A stretch of DNA of 64,000 nucleotides, taken from Salinispora mooreana (GTDB lineage: Bacteria; Actinomycetota; Actinomycetes; Mycobacteriales; Micromonosporaceae). The translations under genes and the position numbers were made by a program. Positions within the stretch are counted from its first letter, which is position 1. Each line of letters opens with the position of its first letter. The notes under the pieces were generated by a model that saw only the letters and a program-made list of their open reading frames with translations, was not told where the DNA came from and did no database searches. The stretch is taken from contig NZ_KB900614.1 in NCBI RefSeq assembly GCF_000379065.1, forward strand, positions 2,161,149-2,225,148, given 5' to 3'. Positions 1 to 9,559 of this stretch are shown piece by piece.

Positions 1-1
1 C

Positions 2-469
2 CGGGCGTTCCTCGACTCACCGCTGCTGCGCCGCGAGCACTGGTGGTACCTGCCCCGGCTGATCGTGCCACTGGCGGTCACGACGAGTGCCCCGGTGGGC
101 GTCCGCCGCGGGGGGCACGGCGAGGTGCTCGTTGTCAGCACCGCAGACCGGCGGCTGGCGGTGGAGACCGTGCGCCGGCTCGGCGGGGACAAACACCGCA
201 TCCGGGTGGCGAGTCTCACCGGCGGGCCGCTGCCGACGGGAGCGGCGGTCCTGCTCGAACACGACTTCTCCCGCCCCGATCTGGAGCGATGGACACCGTG
301 GTTGACCCGCGGCCGGCTGACCGGAGACAGGCTGGCCGTCGCCGAAGCACCCCACCGCGCCCCGCTGGCACCACCGCTCGGCATGTGGCAGCGGCTGACC
401 CGGCACCGGCGACTCGCCCGAGCATGCCGCCGTGCCCTCAACGGCGAGGCTGACGCCCACCGGCCGTAG
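2..469 (+). CDS. 3' end of an unidentified protein (partial)
   Basis: The frame is open from the left edge of the window to a TAG at 467-469, so only the last 155 or so residues are visible and the start lies outside. The readable part begins RAFLDSPLLRREHWWYLPRL and contains a VLVVSTADRR segment followed by an Arg-rich C-terminus. I recognise no catalytic motif, membrane segment or domain. Codon use is typical of the neighbouring genes, with strong third-position GC, which supports real coding. Function unknown. Confidence 0.55.
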   Translation, partial: RAFLDSPLLRREHWWYLPRLIVPLAVTTSAPVGVRRGGHGEVLVVSTADRRLAVETVRRLGGDKHRIRVASLTGGPLPTGAAVLLEHDFSRPDLERWTPWLTRGRLTGDRLAVAEAPHRAPLAPPLGMWQRLTRHRRLARACRRALNGEADAHRP

Positions 470-667
470 CGCACCCAGGCGAGCCAGGCCGCACCCGGCG
501 GCTCATCGGTGACGCCCATCACGGAAGGGCAACTCTCCCCTCACCGAAGGGTAGAGTTCGGTCCCGGTCGTCGAGGTGCGGCTGCTGACCCCTCACGGTC
601 CCTCCCGGGCAAAGGTTGCCCGGATCAGCCCCGGGTTTTCCAACCCAGACTGTTTGTGTACGAAATT

Positions 668-717
668 CGGCACGTCCCGAGTTGGACGTGCCGATCTGTG
701 TGCGCCCCGGCGCACAC
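668..717 (+). promoter_or_regulatory. two consecutive hairpins in the leader of the SulP permease gene
   Basis: Two perfect inverted repeats lie directly upstream of the permease start at 736. The first pairs 668-677 (CGGCACGTCC) with 684-693 around a 6-nt loop. The second pairs 698-705 (GTGTGCGC) with 710-717 around a 4-nt loop. They could be an operator, an attenuator or an mRNA-stabilising leader. No known riboswitch core is visible. The rest of 470-735 shows no convincing gene. Confidence 0.4.
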
Positions 718-735
718 CCGAGTGGAAACGGCCGT

Positions 736-2235
736 ATGTCTCCTGAGCTGCCCGCGGTCACCCGGCCGCGCCTGTCCCGCCCGTCCTGGCTGACGCCGAA
801 GGTTCTTCGTACCGAGGTGCTCGCCGGTCTGGTCGTCGCCCTGGCGCTGGTTCCCGAGGCGATCAGCTTCTCGATCCTCGCCGGGGTGGACCCCCGCGTC
901 GGGCTGTTCGCCTCCTTCACCATGGCTGTCGTCATCGCGATCTGTGGCGGCCGACCGGCGATGATCTCCGCGGCGACCGGGGCGATCGCTCTGGTCGTGG
1001 CACCGCTGGCGAAGGAACACGGGCTGGACTATCTGATCGCCGCGGTGATCCTCGGCGGCATCTTCCAGGTGCTACTGGCGCTGCTCGGGGTCGCGAGGCT
1101 GATGCGGTTCATCCCCCGCAGCGTGATGGTCGGCTTCGTCAACGCGCTGGCCATCCTCATCTTCTCCGCACAGGTGCCGTACCTGCTCGGGGTCCCGTGG
1201 CTGGTCTACCCGCTGGTCGGCCTGGCCCTGGCGATCATGATCGGGCTACCCCGAATCACTCGAGCCGTACCCGCCCCGTTGGTAACGATCATCGTCCTGA
1301 CCGGCATCACGGTCATCGCCGGGATTGCCGTACCGACCGTCGGCGACCAGGGCGAGTTGCCCAACAGCCTGCCCACCCTCGGGCTGCCGCAGATCCCCTG
1401 GACCGTCGACACCCTGACCCTGATCGCTCCATACGCCCTCGGCGTCGCGTTGGTCGGGCTGATGGAGTCGCTGATGACCGCCAAGCTGGTGGACGACATC
1501 ACCGACACCCACTCCAACAAGACCCGCGAGTCCTGGGGACAGGGCGTCGCCAACATCGTCACCGGCTTCTTCGGCGGTATGGGTGGCTGCGCGATGATCG
1601 GCCAGACGATGATCAACGTCAAGGCGTCCGGCGCGCGGACCCGGCTGTCGACCTTCCTCTCCGGCGTGTTCCTGCTCATCCTGGTGGTCAGCCTGGGTGA
1701 CGTGGTCGCCACGATCCCGATGGCCGGCCTGGTCGCCGTGATGATCATCGTCTCGGTCTCGACCTTCGACTGGCACTCGGTGGCCCCGGCCACGCTGAAG
1801 CGGATGCCCTGGGGCGAGACGCTGGTCATGGTCGCCACCGTCGCCACAACCCTGGTCACCCACAACCTGGCCATCGGTGTGGTCATCGGCGTCCTCACCG
1901 CCATGGTGATCTTCGCCAACCGGGTCGCGCACCTGGTGGAGGTCACCAGCGTGCTGGATCCCGACGGTGAGAGCCGCATCTACTCGGTGCACGGCGAGTT
2001 GTTCTTCGCTGCCAGCAACGATCTGGTCTACCAGTTCGACTACGCCAACGACCCACAACACGTGGTCATCGACATGACCCACGCCCACGTCTGGGACGCC
2101 TCGTCGGTCGCGGCGCTGGACGCGATCACCACGAAGTACGCGGCTCGCGGCAAGACCGTCGAGATCATCGAGCTGAACCAGCCCAGTGCGGCCATTCACG
2201 GCAACCTGGCCGGCAACCTCGGCGGGGGCCACTGA
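736..2235 (+). CDS. SulP family anion permease with STAS domain
   Basis: A 499-residue integral membrane transporter of the SulP family (sulfate, bicarbonate or related anions). The N-terminus from residue 20 or so (LRTEVLAGLVVALALVPEAI) is the characteristic first transmembrane region. About ten further hydrophobic segments follow. The last 90 residues, from SRIYSVHGELFFAAS, form a cytoplasmic STAS domain. The ATG at 736 is chosen because homology begins just after it; the frame is open further upstream to 616 but that part overlaps the hairpin leader. The MerR gene follows at once and may be co-transcribed. The exact substrate cannot be read from sequence. Confidence 0.88.
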   Translation: MSPELPAVTRPRLSRPSWLTPKVLRTEVLAGLVVALALVPEAISFSILAGVDPRVGLFASFTMAVVIAICGGRPAMISAATGAIALVVAPLAKEHGLDYLIAAVILGGIFQVLLALLGVARLMRFIPRSVMVGFVNALAILIFSAQVPYLLGVPWLVYPLVGLALAIMIGLPRITRAVPAPLVTIIVLTGITVIAGIAVPTVGDQGELPNSLPTLGLPQIPWTVDTLTLIAPYALGVALVGLMESLMTAKLVDDITDTHSNKTRESWGQGVANIVTGFFGGMGGCAMIGQTMINVKASGARTRLSTFLSGVFLLILVVSLGDVVATIPMAGLVAVMIIVSVSTFDWHSVAPATLKRMPWGETLVMVATVATTLVTHNLAIGVVIGVLTAMVIFANRVAHLVEVTSVLDPDGESRIYSVHGELFFAASNDLVYQFDYANDPQHVVIDMTHAHVWDASSVAALDAITTKYAARGKTVEIIELNQPSAAIHGNLAGNLGGGH

Positions 2236-2303
2236 TGCCCGGCCCGGTGCCCGGTAGTCCCGCGCCCGGCTCCGCCAGGCACCGGTCGGGCGTCGGGCCA
2301 CTG

Positions 2304-2687
2304 ATGCGAATCGGCGAGGCGGCCGAGCGGGTCGGGCTGAGCATTCGCACCATCCGGCACTACGAGGACGCCGGACTGATCATCCCGTCAGCACGCAGCG
2401 AGGGTGGATTCCGCCTCTACACCGACGCCGACCTGGAGCGTCTCGCAATGGTGAAGCGGATGAAACCGCTCGGGTTCAGCCTCGACGAGATGCGGGCGCT
2501 GCTCGCCGTCCTGGACGCCCTGGTCACCGCCGACGCTGCCGACCGGCCCGCGCTGCTCGACCGGCTCGGCCTGTTCCACACCGTCGCCGCCACCCGGGTG
2601 GAGACGCTGCGCGAGCAGCTCCGCACCGCGGAGGGCTTCGCCGCCGCCCTGCACCGCCAACTCGACCAACACCGGGCTCACCACTGA
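2304..2687 (+). CDS. MerR family transcriptional regulator
   Basis: A 127-residue regulator. The N-terminal MerR winged helix-turn-helix is clear (MRIGEAAERVGLSIRTIRHY, then GLIIPSARSEGGFRLY), followed by a dimerisation helix. There is no cysteine-rich metal loop at the C-terminus, so a metal sensor of the MerR/CueR kind is unlikely. An alternative ATG at 2235 overlaps the permease stop and would add a 23-residue Pro/Gly-rich extension. I prefer 2304 because the domain starts there. The downstream position suggests it may control the SulP permease, which is inference. Confidence 0.8.
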   Translation: MRIGEAAERVGLSIRTIRHYEDAGLIIPSARSEGGFRLYTDADLERLAMVKRMKPLGFSLDEMRALLAVLDALVTADAADRPALLDRLGLFHTVAATRVETLREQLRTAEGFAAALHRQLDQHRAHH

Positions 2688-2731
2688 CGCCGGGCCGGGC
2701 CGGCTCTGGCCGGCCGGGGCCGCGCTGGTGG

Positions 2732-3541
2732 TCAGGGCTTGCGGGCAACCCCGCAGTAGCCGTCCACCACCATCCGCGAGCCGTTCTCCGGTCGCCAGTG
2801 TCCCAGCGGCACGACACCCGGCTCGACCAGCTCGAGCCCGTCGAAGAAGGCGGTGAAGTCGGCGACCTCGCGCAGGTGGTACGGTGCCGCGCCGCTCTCG
2901 TTGTACTGCCGATGGGACTCGATCACCCGCTCGCTGGTGGCCGTGCCGTCGGACATCGTCAGGAAGCTGCCCGACGGTAGGGACGAGACCAGAGCACGTA
3001 CGGCGTCCCGCGCCTGGGCAGGATCCGCGACATGGCCCATCACCCCCAACATCATCAAGCCGACCGGCTCACTGAGGTCCAGCGTCGCCCGGGCCTCCCG
3101 GATGACCCGCTCCGAATCGTGCAGGTCGGCGTTGAGGTACTGGGTGGCGCCCGCCGGGTCGCTGGTCAGCAGCACCCGAGCATGCGCGAGAACCATCGGG
3201 TCGTTGTCGACATAGACGACGCGGGCCTGCGGTGCGATCCGCTGGGCGACCTGGTGGGTATTGTCGGCGGTCGGCAGACCGGTGCCGACATCGAGGAACT
3301 GGCGGATGCCCGCCTCGGCGGCGAGGTAGGTCACGGCCTGGCGCAGGAATGCCCGCGAGTAGCGAGCGGCCTCGACGATCTCCGGGAAGATCGACCGAAC
3401 CTGGTCGCCGGCCACCCGGTCCGACGCGAAGTTGTCCTTGCCGCCCAACCAGTAGTTCCACACCCGCGCCGAATGCGGCACCGATATATCCAACCTGGAG
3501 TCGATGTCTCCGGTCTGCCGCTCGGCCTGGTTCTGCGACAC
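2732..3541 (-). CDS. SAM-dependent methyltransferase, DUF574 type (Methyltransf_19)
   Basis: A 269-residue protein of the actinobacterial DUF574/Methyltransf_19 family, whose substrates are mostly unknown. Landmarks are the N-terminal signature SARVWNYWLGGKDNF (residues 24-38), the SAM-binding loop FLDVGTGLPT (82-91) and the acidic end of strand two, VVYVDNDPMV (about 109-118). These proteins are abundant in Streptomyces and Micromonosporaceae, often as solitary genes. It stands alone here, convergent with the MerR gene and upstream of nothing obviously related. Confidence 0.85.
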   Translation of the reverse strand: MSQNQAERQTGDIDSRLDISVPHSARVWNYWLGGKDNFASDRVAGDQVRSIFPEIVEAARYSRAFLRQAVTYLAAEAGIRQFLDVGTGLPTADNTHQVAQRIAPQARVVYVDNDPMVLAHARVLLTSDPAGATQYLNADLHDSERVIREARATLDLSEPVGLMMLGVMGHVADPAQARDAVRALVSSLPSGSFLTMSDGTATSERVIESHRQYNESGAAPYHLREVADFTAFFDGLELVEPGVVPLGHWRPENGSRMVVDGYCGVARKP

Positions 3542-3678
3542 GTCAACCCCCGGGTTTGGTTAGCTACGCCAACAGCACTGCCGTAGCGTAGCGACACCGC
3601 GGCTCGTCCGTGGTCCCGCGAACACCGGCGGAGCGATCCCGGGCGAGCTGCCGGACCGCAGAAGGTCGAGCAGACAGC

Positions 3679-3716
3679 TGTGCGGTGGCGCCGGTACGTC
3701 CCGGCGCCACCGCACA
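3679..3716 (-). terminator. intrinsic terminator of the betaine uptake operon
   Basis: A perfect 15-bp inverted repeat (3679-3693 with 3702-3716, left arm TGTGCGGTGGCGCCG) around an 8-nt loop, 17 bp past the stop codon of the betaine-binding protein. No long T-run is present, as is common in actinobacteria. Confidence 0.75.
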
Positions 3717-3732
3717 TGGCCTTGCGAGGTGG

Positions 3733-4704
3733 TCAGCTCTGCGGCAGCCAGGCCTCAACCTTGTCCTGGTTGGCCTCGACCCACTTCTCAGCCGCCTCCT
3801 CCGGCGACATGTTGTCCTGGGCGATGTACCGGGCCACCAGGTTCTGGTCCTCGTTGGTCCAGTTGAAGTTGTCGACCAGCTGGTAGGCCGGCCCGTTGGC
3901 GTCGGCGAACGACTTGCTCACGATCTTGTCGAGGTCGTACACCGGGTAGTCGCAGGCGACCTTCTCCGGGTCGGCGTCGCAGCCCTCCTGGTACTCGGGC
4001 AGGTCAACCTTCACCAGCTCGATCTCGGAGAGGAACCACTGCGGGTCGTAGAAGTAGCCGAGCACCGGCTCCTTCTTCTCCTCCGCCTGACGGAACGCCT
4101 GGATCAGGGCCGGCTCGCTGCCCGCGTAGACCACCTGGTAGTCCAGCCCCAGGTTCTTGACCAGGGCTTCGTCGTTGGTGACGAAGGACGGGTCACCGTC
4201 GAGCAGCTGTCCCTTGCCGCCGGACTCCGTGGTCTTGAAGAGCGAGGCGTACTTGTTCAGGTTGTTCCAGTCGGTGATGTCGGGGTACTCCTCGGCCATC
4301 CATGGCGGCACATACCAGCCGATGACCCCCTCGACACCGGTCGAACCGGCGTTCACCGCGGTCTTCTGATCCTCGATGTACTTCTTCTTGAGGTCGTCGT
4401 GGCCCCAGTTCTCCACGATCGCGTCCACCTGGCCGGTGCCGAAGCCCTGCCAGGCGATCTCCTCCTTGAGGTCCTTCTTGACGACCTTGCAGCCGAGCTC
4501 GGTCTCGGCGACGTGGGCGATGACAGCCGCGTTCGCCTCGTACCCGACCCAGGGGTTGATCGCGATGGTGAAGGTGCCGCAGTCACCCGAGTCGGCGGCG
4601 TCCGTCGACTCGATCTTGGACCCACCGCACGCGGTGAGCGTGAGCGCCGCCACCGTGGACAGCGAGACGCCCGCGAGGACCCTCTTGCCAACAAAGGATC
4701 TCAT
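3733..4704 (-). CDS. glycine betaine-type ABC transporter substrate-binding lipoprotein (OpuAC/ProX family)
   Basis: A 323-residue extracytoplasmic binding protein. The N-terminus is a lipoprotein signal with lipobox LTAC and lipidated Cys26. The mature part has the OpuAC-type betaine-binding layout with aromatic residues in NPWVGYEA, VENWGH and VIGWYVPPWM, which in this family form the aromatic cage for quaternary ammonium. A GGAGG ribosome site lies 10 nt before the ATG. It is the last gene of the betA-betB-ATPase-permease-binding protein set and is followed by a terminator hairpin. Substrate by family: glycine betaine, proline betaine or choline. Confidence 0.88.
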   Translation of the reverse strand: MRSFVGKRVLAGVSLSTVAALTLTACGGSKIESTDAADSGDCGTFTIAINPWVGYEANAAVIAHVAETELGCKVVKKDLKEEIAWQGFGTGQVDAIVENWGHDDLKKKYIEDQKTAVNAGSTGVEGVIGWYVPPWMAEEYPDITDWNNLNKYASLFKTTESGGKGQLLDGDPSFVTNDEALVKNLGLDYQVVYAGSEPALIQAFRQAEEKKEPVLGYFYDPQWFLSEIELVKVDLPEYQEGCDADPEKVACDYPVYDLDKIVSKSFADANGPAYQLVDNFNWTNEDQNLVARYIAQDNMSPEEAAEKWVEANQDKVEAWLPQS

Positions 4705-4784
4705 TTACAGTCACCCTCCAAAGGTGTGTTGTTCGTCGGTCAACTCCGATTCCGCGGTCCCGGCGCACCGGAACGGCGGATGAG

Positions 4785-6779
4785 TCACGTCTGGTTGGCG
4801 CTGGGAGCGCGGTCCGACCGCTGTGCGGCAGCACGCGCGATCCGGTCCAGCATGATCCCGAGTACGACGATCGCGACGCCCGCCGCCAGGCCCTTGCCGT
4901 AGAGCTGCCCCTGCGAGAAACCGGCGACGACCTCGTAGCCGAGCGCACCGGCCCCGACGAGGCCACCGATGACCACCATCGACAGCACGTAGATGAGCCC
5001 CTGGTTGGTGGCGAGCAGCAACGACTGCCGCGCCATCGGCAGCTGGACCTTCGTGATGGTCTGCCAGGTGTTGGAGCCCGCTGCGGTAGCCGCCTCCACC
5101 GTCGACTCCGGAATGGCGCGCACCCCGTCCGCAACGATCTTGATGGCGACCGGCGCGGCGTAGACGACACCGGCGACGATGGCGCTGAAGCGGCTCACCG
5201 AGAAGAGGGCGACGACCGGGATCAGGTAGACGAAGGCCGGCATGGTCTGACCGGCGTCCAGGACCGGCCGGATGACCCGATCGACCCGGCTACTCCGCCC
5301 CATCCACACGCCGATGACCACTCCCAGCGTCACGACCAACAGCGTGGCCACGAGCGTCATGGCAAGAGTGATCATGCTGGCGTTCCAGAGCCCACTGCCG
5401 ACCAGCAGCCCCACACAGACCGCGGCGACGGCGGCGGCGCGCAGGTTACCGATCAGCGCGGCGAGCAGCACGATCACCGCACCCATCAACCACCAGGGCG
5501 ACTCCGCCAGCAACGCCTCCAGCGGGTTGAGCAGCATGATGGTCACGCCGTCCTTCACCCCCGCGGTGAGGTCCGCGAGGTTCTGCTGCGCCCACGTCGT
5601 CACCGCGGTGGCCCCCTGCGACAGGTACTCGCCGAGCTGACCGCCATCCGGGAACTCAGAGGCCCACAGGTAGGTGTAGGACAGGTACGAGCAGAACGCT
5701 GCGACCAGCCCGAACCCGGCCAGGAGAAGCCGGCGGATCCGGGGATTGAGGTCACCGCCGCCCTGCTCGGCACGGACGCTGGCCGCCGTGGTGACCCGGT
5801 CCAGAACGATGGCCATCACCACGATCGCGACGCCGGCGTTGAACGCGGTACCGACGTCAGTGGTCTGCAGGGCCTTGATCACCGTCTTACCGAGGCCAGG
5901 AGCGTCGATCAGGGCCGCGACGGTCACCATCGCCAACGCCGCCATGATCGTCTGGTTGACGCCGAGCACGATCGTCCGCTTCGACAGCGGCAGGAGCGCC
6001 TTGGTCAACCGCTGCCGCCGGGTCGCTCCGAACGAGTCGGTGGCTTCCACCGGCGGCGCGGGCACCGACCGGATCCCGTGCGCGGTGATCCGGATCGCCG
6101 GCGGCATGGCGTAGATCAGGGTCGCGATCGTCGCGGAGGCCGGGCCGATCAGGAAGACCAGGGTCAGCGGCGCGAGGTAGACGAAGGTGGGCATCGTCTG
6201 CATGAGGTCCAGCACCGGAGTGATCAACCGGTGGAACCGGTCCGACACCCCGGCCAGAATGCCCAGCGGAATGCCGAACAACAGCGACACGAAGACCGCC
6301 ACCAACGTCAGCGCGAGCGTGTCCATGCTCTCCTGCCACAGCCCCTGCAGGCCGAAGAGAGTGAACCCGCCCGCGGCGAGCAGCGCCACCCGCCAGTTGG
6401 CGAACACCCAGGAGGCGTAGGAGACGAGCGCGACCACACCCAGCCACCCGAGCACCGGCACCGGCCGCCCGTAGGCCGGTTGCGCGATGAGCCCCTGGAC
6501 GAAGGTCACCAGCGCGTCCATCACCGCGCGAATCTCGTTGAAGAAGTACAGGAAGATCGGGCTGCTGTTCCGGCTGGCGCCGACTGAGTCGTTGACGTCG
6601 TTGAGCCAGTGGTGCAGATCGGTCAGCGTGGCCCGGGGCAGTTCCAACATGTCCTGGCCGCGCAGCAGGCTCCAGGCGACGAGCCAGAGTGCGAGGAGAC
6701 CCACCACCGCGAGCGGCTTGGTGATTCGTCGACGTGGGGTGGTCCGCGTTGACGAGCCGGTCATGGTCGTCGTGGCCAT
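4785..6779 (-). CDS. double-domain betaine ABC transporter permease
   Basis: A 664-residue membrane protein with two complete binding-protein-dependent permease domains in one chain. The first carries the EAA-type loop near PPVEATDSFGATRRQRL, the second near TVEAATAAGSNTWQTI. Both have the ProW-like LMQTMPTFVYL/DAGQTMPAFVYL stretch. A single chain can therefore replace the usual permease homodimer. The start is taken at the ATG whose A lies at 6779, which overlaps the ATPase stop by one base (TAATG), indicating translational coupling. Upstream in-frame codons inside the ATPase gene are ignored. Confidence 0.87.
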   Translation of the reverse strand: MATTTMTGSSTRTTPRRRITKPLAVVGLLALWLVAWSLLRGQDMLELPRATLTDLHHWLNDVNDSVGASRNSSPIFLYFFNEIRAVMDALVTFVQGLIAQPAYGRPVPVLGWLGVVALVSYASWVFANWRVALLAAGGFTLFGLQGLWQESMDTLALTLVAVFVSLLFGIPLGILAGVSDRFHRLITPVLDLMQTMPTFVYLAPLTLVFLIGPASATIATLIYAMPPAIRITAHGIRSVPAPPVEATDSFGATRRQRLTKALLPLSKRTIVLGVNQTIMAALAMVTVAALIDAPGLGKTVIKALQTTDVGTAFNAGVAIVVMAIVLDRVTTAASVRAEQGGGDLNPRIRRLLLAGFGLVAAFCSYLSYTYLWASEFPDGGQLGEYLSQGATAVTTWAQQNLADLTAGVKDGVTIMLLNPLEALLAESPWWLMGAVIVLLAALIGNLRAAAVAAVCVGLLVGSGLWNASMITLAMTLVATLLVVTLGVVIGVWMGRSSRVDRVIRPVLDAGQTMPAFVYLIPVVALFSVSRFSAIVAGVVYAAPVAIKIVADGVRAIPESTVEAATAAGSNTWQTITKVQLPMARQSLLLATNQGLIYVLSMVVIGGLVGAGALGYEVVAGFSQGQLYGKGLAAGVAIVVLGIMLDRIARAAAQRSDRAPSANQT

Positions 6780-7858
6780 TAGGCGCCCGCCTGATTGCCG
6801 GCGACAATGTCGAGGACCTCCGCATGGCCGACCACGCCCAGCAGTTCCCCGTTCTCGACGACCCGCACCGGCCGGTCGGCGGCGAGCACCGTGCGGACCG
6901 CATCCCGCACGATCACACCCGGACCCAGCTCGGGGCCGTCCAGCTGGTCGGCGTCCCGGGATGGACGCATGATCCACCGCAGGGTGAGGACGTCAGCGCG
7001 GGGCACGTCCTGGACGAAGTCACGCACGTACTCGTCGGCCGGCGCCCCCACCAGTTCGTCCCCGGTCCCGGCCTGCACCACGTTGCCGTCGCGCATGAGC
7101 AGGATCCGGTCGCCGAGTTTGAGCGCCTCGGAGAGGTCGTGCGTGATGAAGACCATCGTCTTGCCGACCTGGCGGTGCAGCCGGATGACCTCGTTCTGCA
7201 TGTCGCGGCGGATCAGCGGGTCCAGCGCGGAGAACGGCTCGTCGAAGAAGAGCACGTCGGGGTCACCGGCCAGCGCCCGCGCCAACCCGACGCGCTGCTG
7301 CATACCGCCGGAGAGCTGGTCCGGGTACGAGTGCTCGTAGCCGTCGAGGCCCACCAGCTCGATGACCTCGGTCGCCCGGCGGATCCGCTCGGCGCGGCCG
7401 GCGCCCCGGATCTCCAGTCCATACCCGACGTTGTCGACCACCGTTCGGTACGGCAGGAGACCGAAGTGCTGGAAGACCATCGAGAACTTACGGCGACGGA
7501 GCTCCCGCAGCCGCCTCTTGTCGGCACGCAGGATGTCCTCGCCCTCGAAGACCACCTCTCCCGCGGTCGGCTCGATCAGCCGGGTCAGGCAGCGCACCAG
7601 CGTGGACTTGCCGGAGCCGGAGAGCCCCATCACGACGAAGACCTCACCGGGTGCGACGTCGAACGACACCTCCCGTACCGCCGCGGTGCACCGGGCCCGC
7701 TCCCGTAGCTCCCGCCGGGACAGCGCCGCGAGCTCGGCCGAGCCGGGCACCCGATCCGCGTTCGGACCGAACACCTTCCACAGGTTCCGGACCGAGATCA
7801 CCGGAGTCTGATGATCGTTGACCTGCCCGCGCGGCTGAACCGCCGTATCCGTGCTCAT
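6779..7858 (-). CDS. glycine betaine ABC transporter ATP-binding protein
   Basis: A 359-residue ProV/OpuAA-type ATPase. Visible motifs are Walker A GLSGSGKS (78-85), the ABC signature [15 protein letters not shown], Walker [14 protein letters not shown] and the H-loop ITHDLSEAL. About 80 residues follow the ATPase core and end in a single CBS-like half ([20 protein letters not shown]), the osmosensing or nucleotide-sensing type of tail of this subfamily. The ATG at 7858 gives the normal family N-terminus. The stop overlaps the permease start. It energises import through the fused permease. Confidence 0.88.
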   Translation of the reverse strand: MSTDTAVQPRGQVNDHQTPVISVRNLWKVFGPNADRVPGSAELAALSRRELRERARCTAAVREVSFDVAPGEVFVVMGLSGSGKSTLVRCLTRLIEPTAGEVVFEGEDILRADKRRLRELRRRKFSMVFQHFGLLPYRTVVDNVGYGLEIRGAGRAERIRRATEVIELVGLDGYEHSYPDQLSGGMQQRVGLARALAGDPDVLFFDEPFSALDPLIRRDMQNEVIRLHRQVGKTMVFITHDLSEALKLGDRILLMRDGNVVQAGTGDELVGAPADEYVRDFVQDVPRADVLTLRWIMRPSRDADQLDGPELGPGVIVRDAVRTVLAADRPVRVVENGELLGVVGHAEVLDIVAGNQAGA

Positions 7859-8025
7859 GATGCCCACCCCGCCCGGTCGTTGCTCCGCGCCCTCGGCACG
7901 CCCGTGCAGCGCCGGGGTGCGCACGCGGGGATGAGCCCGCCGGGACGGTGGTGGTAGTCGGTTGGGACAGACATGGCTGACTCGTCTCTTTCCTCGGGCG
8001 ACGGCTTCGGGATGGCGTGGGGGCG

Positions 8026-9501
8026 CTAGCCGCGGAACCAGTGCTGCGGACGGGGATCGGTGTTCTGCCAGATGTGCTTCATTTCCCGGTACTCGTTGAG
8101 CCCGGTCGGGCCCAGCTCGCGGCCGTTGCCGGACTGCCGGAAGCCGCCCCACTCCGCCTTCGGTACGTACGGGTGGTAGTCGTTGATCCAGACGGTGCCG
8201 TGCCGCAGCCGCTGCGCAACGCGCTGGGCCCGGCTGGCGTCGCTGGTCCAGACCGCGCCGGCGAGGCCGTAGTGGGTGTCGTTGGCGATGCGGACCGCCT
8301 CGTCCTCGTCGGTGAAGGTCTCGACGGTGAGGACCGGGCCGAAGGACTCCTCCTGGACCACGGACATGTCCCCGCGACAGCCGTCAAGCACCGTCGGCAG
8401 GTAGTAGAAGCCGTTGGCGAGGCCGTCGCCGTCGGGGCGACGGCCACCACAGCGCAGCACCGCGCCCTCGGCGACTCCGGCGGCGACGTACGACTCCACC
8501 TTGGACAGGTGAGCGGCGGAGATCAGCGGGCCGGTCTCCGCGGCGGTGTCGAAGGGCCCACCGAGGCGAATCCGACGGGCGCGGTCCACGACCGCGTCCA
8601 CGAAGGCGTCGTGGATGGACTCCTCGACGACGAGCCGGGTACCGGCCGAGCAGACCTGGCCCGAGTGCAGGAACACCGCGGTGAGCGCGAAGTCCACGGC
8701 GGCGTCGAAGTCGGCGTCGGCGAAGACGACGTTCGGGTTCTTGCCGCCGAGTTCGAGCGTCACCCGCTTCACCGTCGTCGCCGCCGCCGCCATCAGGCCA
8801 CGCCCGGTCTGGAGGCCCCCGGTGAACGAGACCAGATCCACGTCCGGGTGCTCGGCCAGCGGTGCGCCGACCTCGGCACCGGCGCCGAGGACCAGGTTGG
8901 CGACGCCCGGCGGCAGCCCGGCCTCGTCCAGCAGCCGCATCAGCAGGATCGCGGTCGAGGGGGTCAGCTCGCTGGGCTTGAGAACGAAGGTGTTTCCGGC
9001 GGCGAGCGCCGGGGCGACCTTCCACGAAGTCTGCAGCAACGGGTAGTTCCAGGGCGTGATCAGCCCGCACACACCGATCGGCTCGTACTCGACCCGACTG
9101 ATCGCGTCGCTGCGCCCGGTGTCCACGACGCGTCCGCTGTCGGTGTCGGCGATTCCCGCGTAGTACCGGAAGCAGGCGGTCACGTCGTCGACGTCGTACT
9201 CGCTCTCCACCAGCCGTTTACCGGTGTCGAGCGACTCCGCGCGGGCGAACTTCTGCTTGTCCCGCTGGAGCAGGTCGGCGACGCGGTGCAGCAGCGCGCC
9301 GCGTTCGCCGGCCGGGGTTTTCGGCCACGGCCCCTCGTCGAACGCCTTCCGGGCCGCGCGGATCGCCGCGATCGTGTCGTCCCGGGTCCCCTCGGTGACG
9401 GTGGTCACCGAGGTGCCGTCGGCCGGGCAGCGGATCTCCCGGTGCCCTCCGGCTACCGACTCCCGCCACTCTCCATCGATGTATAGGTCCTTCACGCGCA
9501 A
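8026..9501 (-). CDS. betB: betaine aldehyde dehydrogenase (ALDH family)
   Basis: A 491-residue NAD(P)-dependent aldehyde dehydrogenase of normal length. Catalytic residues are visible: Asn152 in TPWNYPL, Glu250 in LELGGKNP and nucleophile Cys284 in GQVCSAG. The C-terminal motif EESFGPVL is also present. Placement between a choline dehydrogenase-like GMC oxidoreductase and betaine transporter genes supports the second step of glycine betaine synthesis, betaine aldehyde to glycine betaine. Another aldehyde substrate is possible but context makes it less likely. Confidence 0.88.
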   Translation of the reverse strand: MRVKDLYIDGEWRESVAGGHREIRCPADGTSVTTVTEGTRDDTIAAIRAARKAFDEGPWPKTPAGERGALLHRVADLLQRDKQKFARAESLDTGKRLVESEYDVDDVTACFRYYAGIADTDSGRVVDTGRSDAISRVEYEPIGVCGLITPWNYPLLQTSWKVAPALAAGNTFVLKPSELTPSTAILLMRLLDEAGLPPGVANLVLGAGAEVGAPLAEHPDVDLVSFTGGLQTGRGLMAAAATTVKRVTLELGGKNPNVVFADADFDAAVDFALTAVFLHSGQVCSAGTRLVVEESIHDAFVDAVVDRARRIRLGGPFDTAAETGPLISAAHLSKVESYVAAGVAEGAVLRCGGRRPDGDGLANGFYYLPTVLDGCRGDMSVVQEESFGPVLTVETFTDEDEAVRIANDTHYGLAGAVWTSDASRAQRVAQRLRHGTVWINDYHPYVPKAEWGGFRQSGNGRELGPTGLNEYREMKHIWQNTDPRPQHWFRG

Positions 9502-9559
9502 CTCCCCGGTGCACTCGTCGAGTGGTTCCCTGGCACAGCTCTGCCTTCGCGACGCGGCA

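Noticed and set aside
616..735. Upstream start for the SulP permease
   Set aside because: Would translate through two strong hairpins and add 40 residues without family similarity.
3610..4902. 430-codon plus-strand frame opposite the betaine-binding protein
   Set aside because: Shadow frame crossing an intrinsic terminator.
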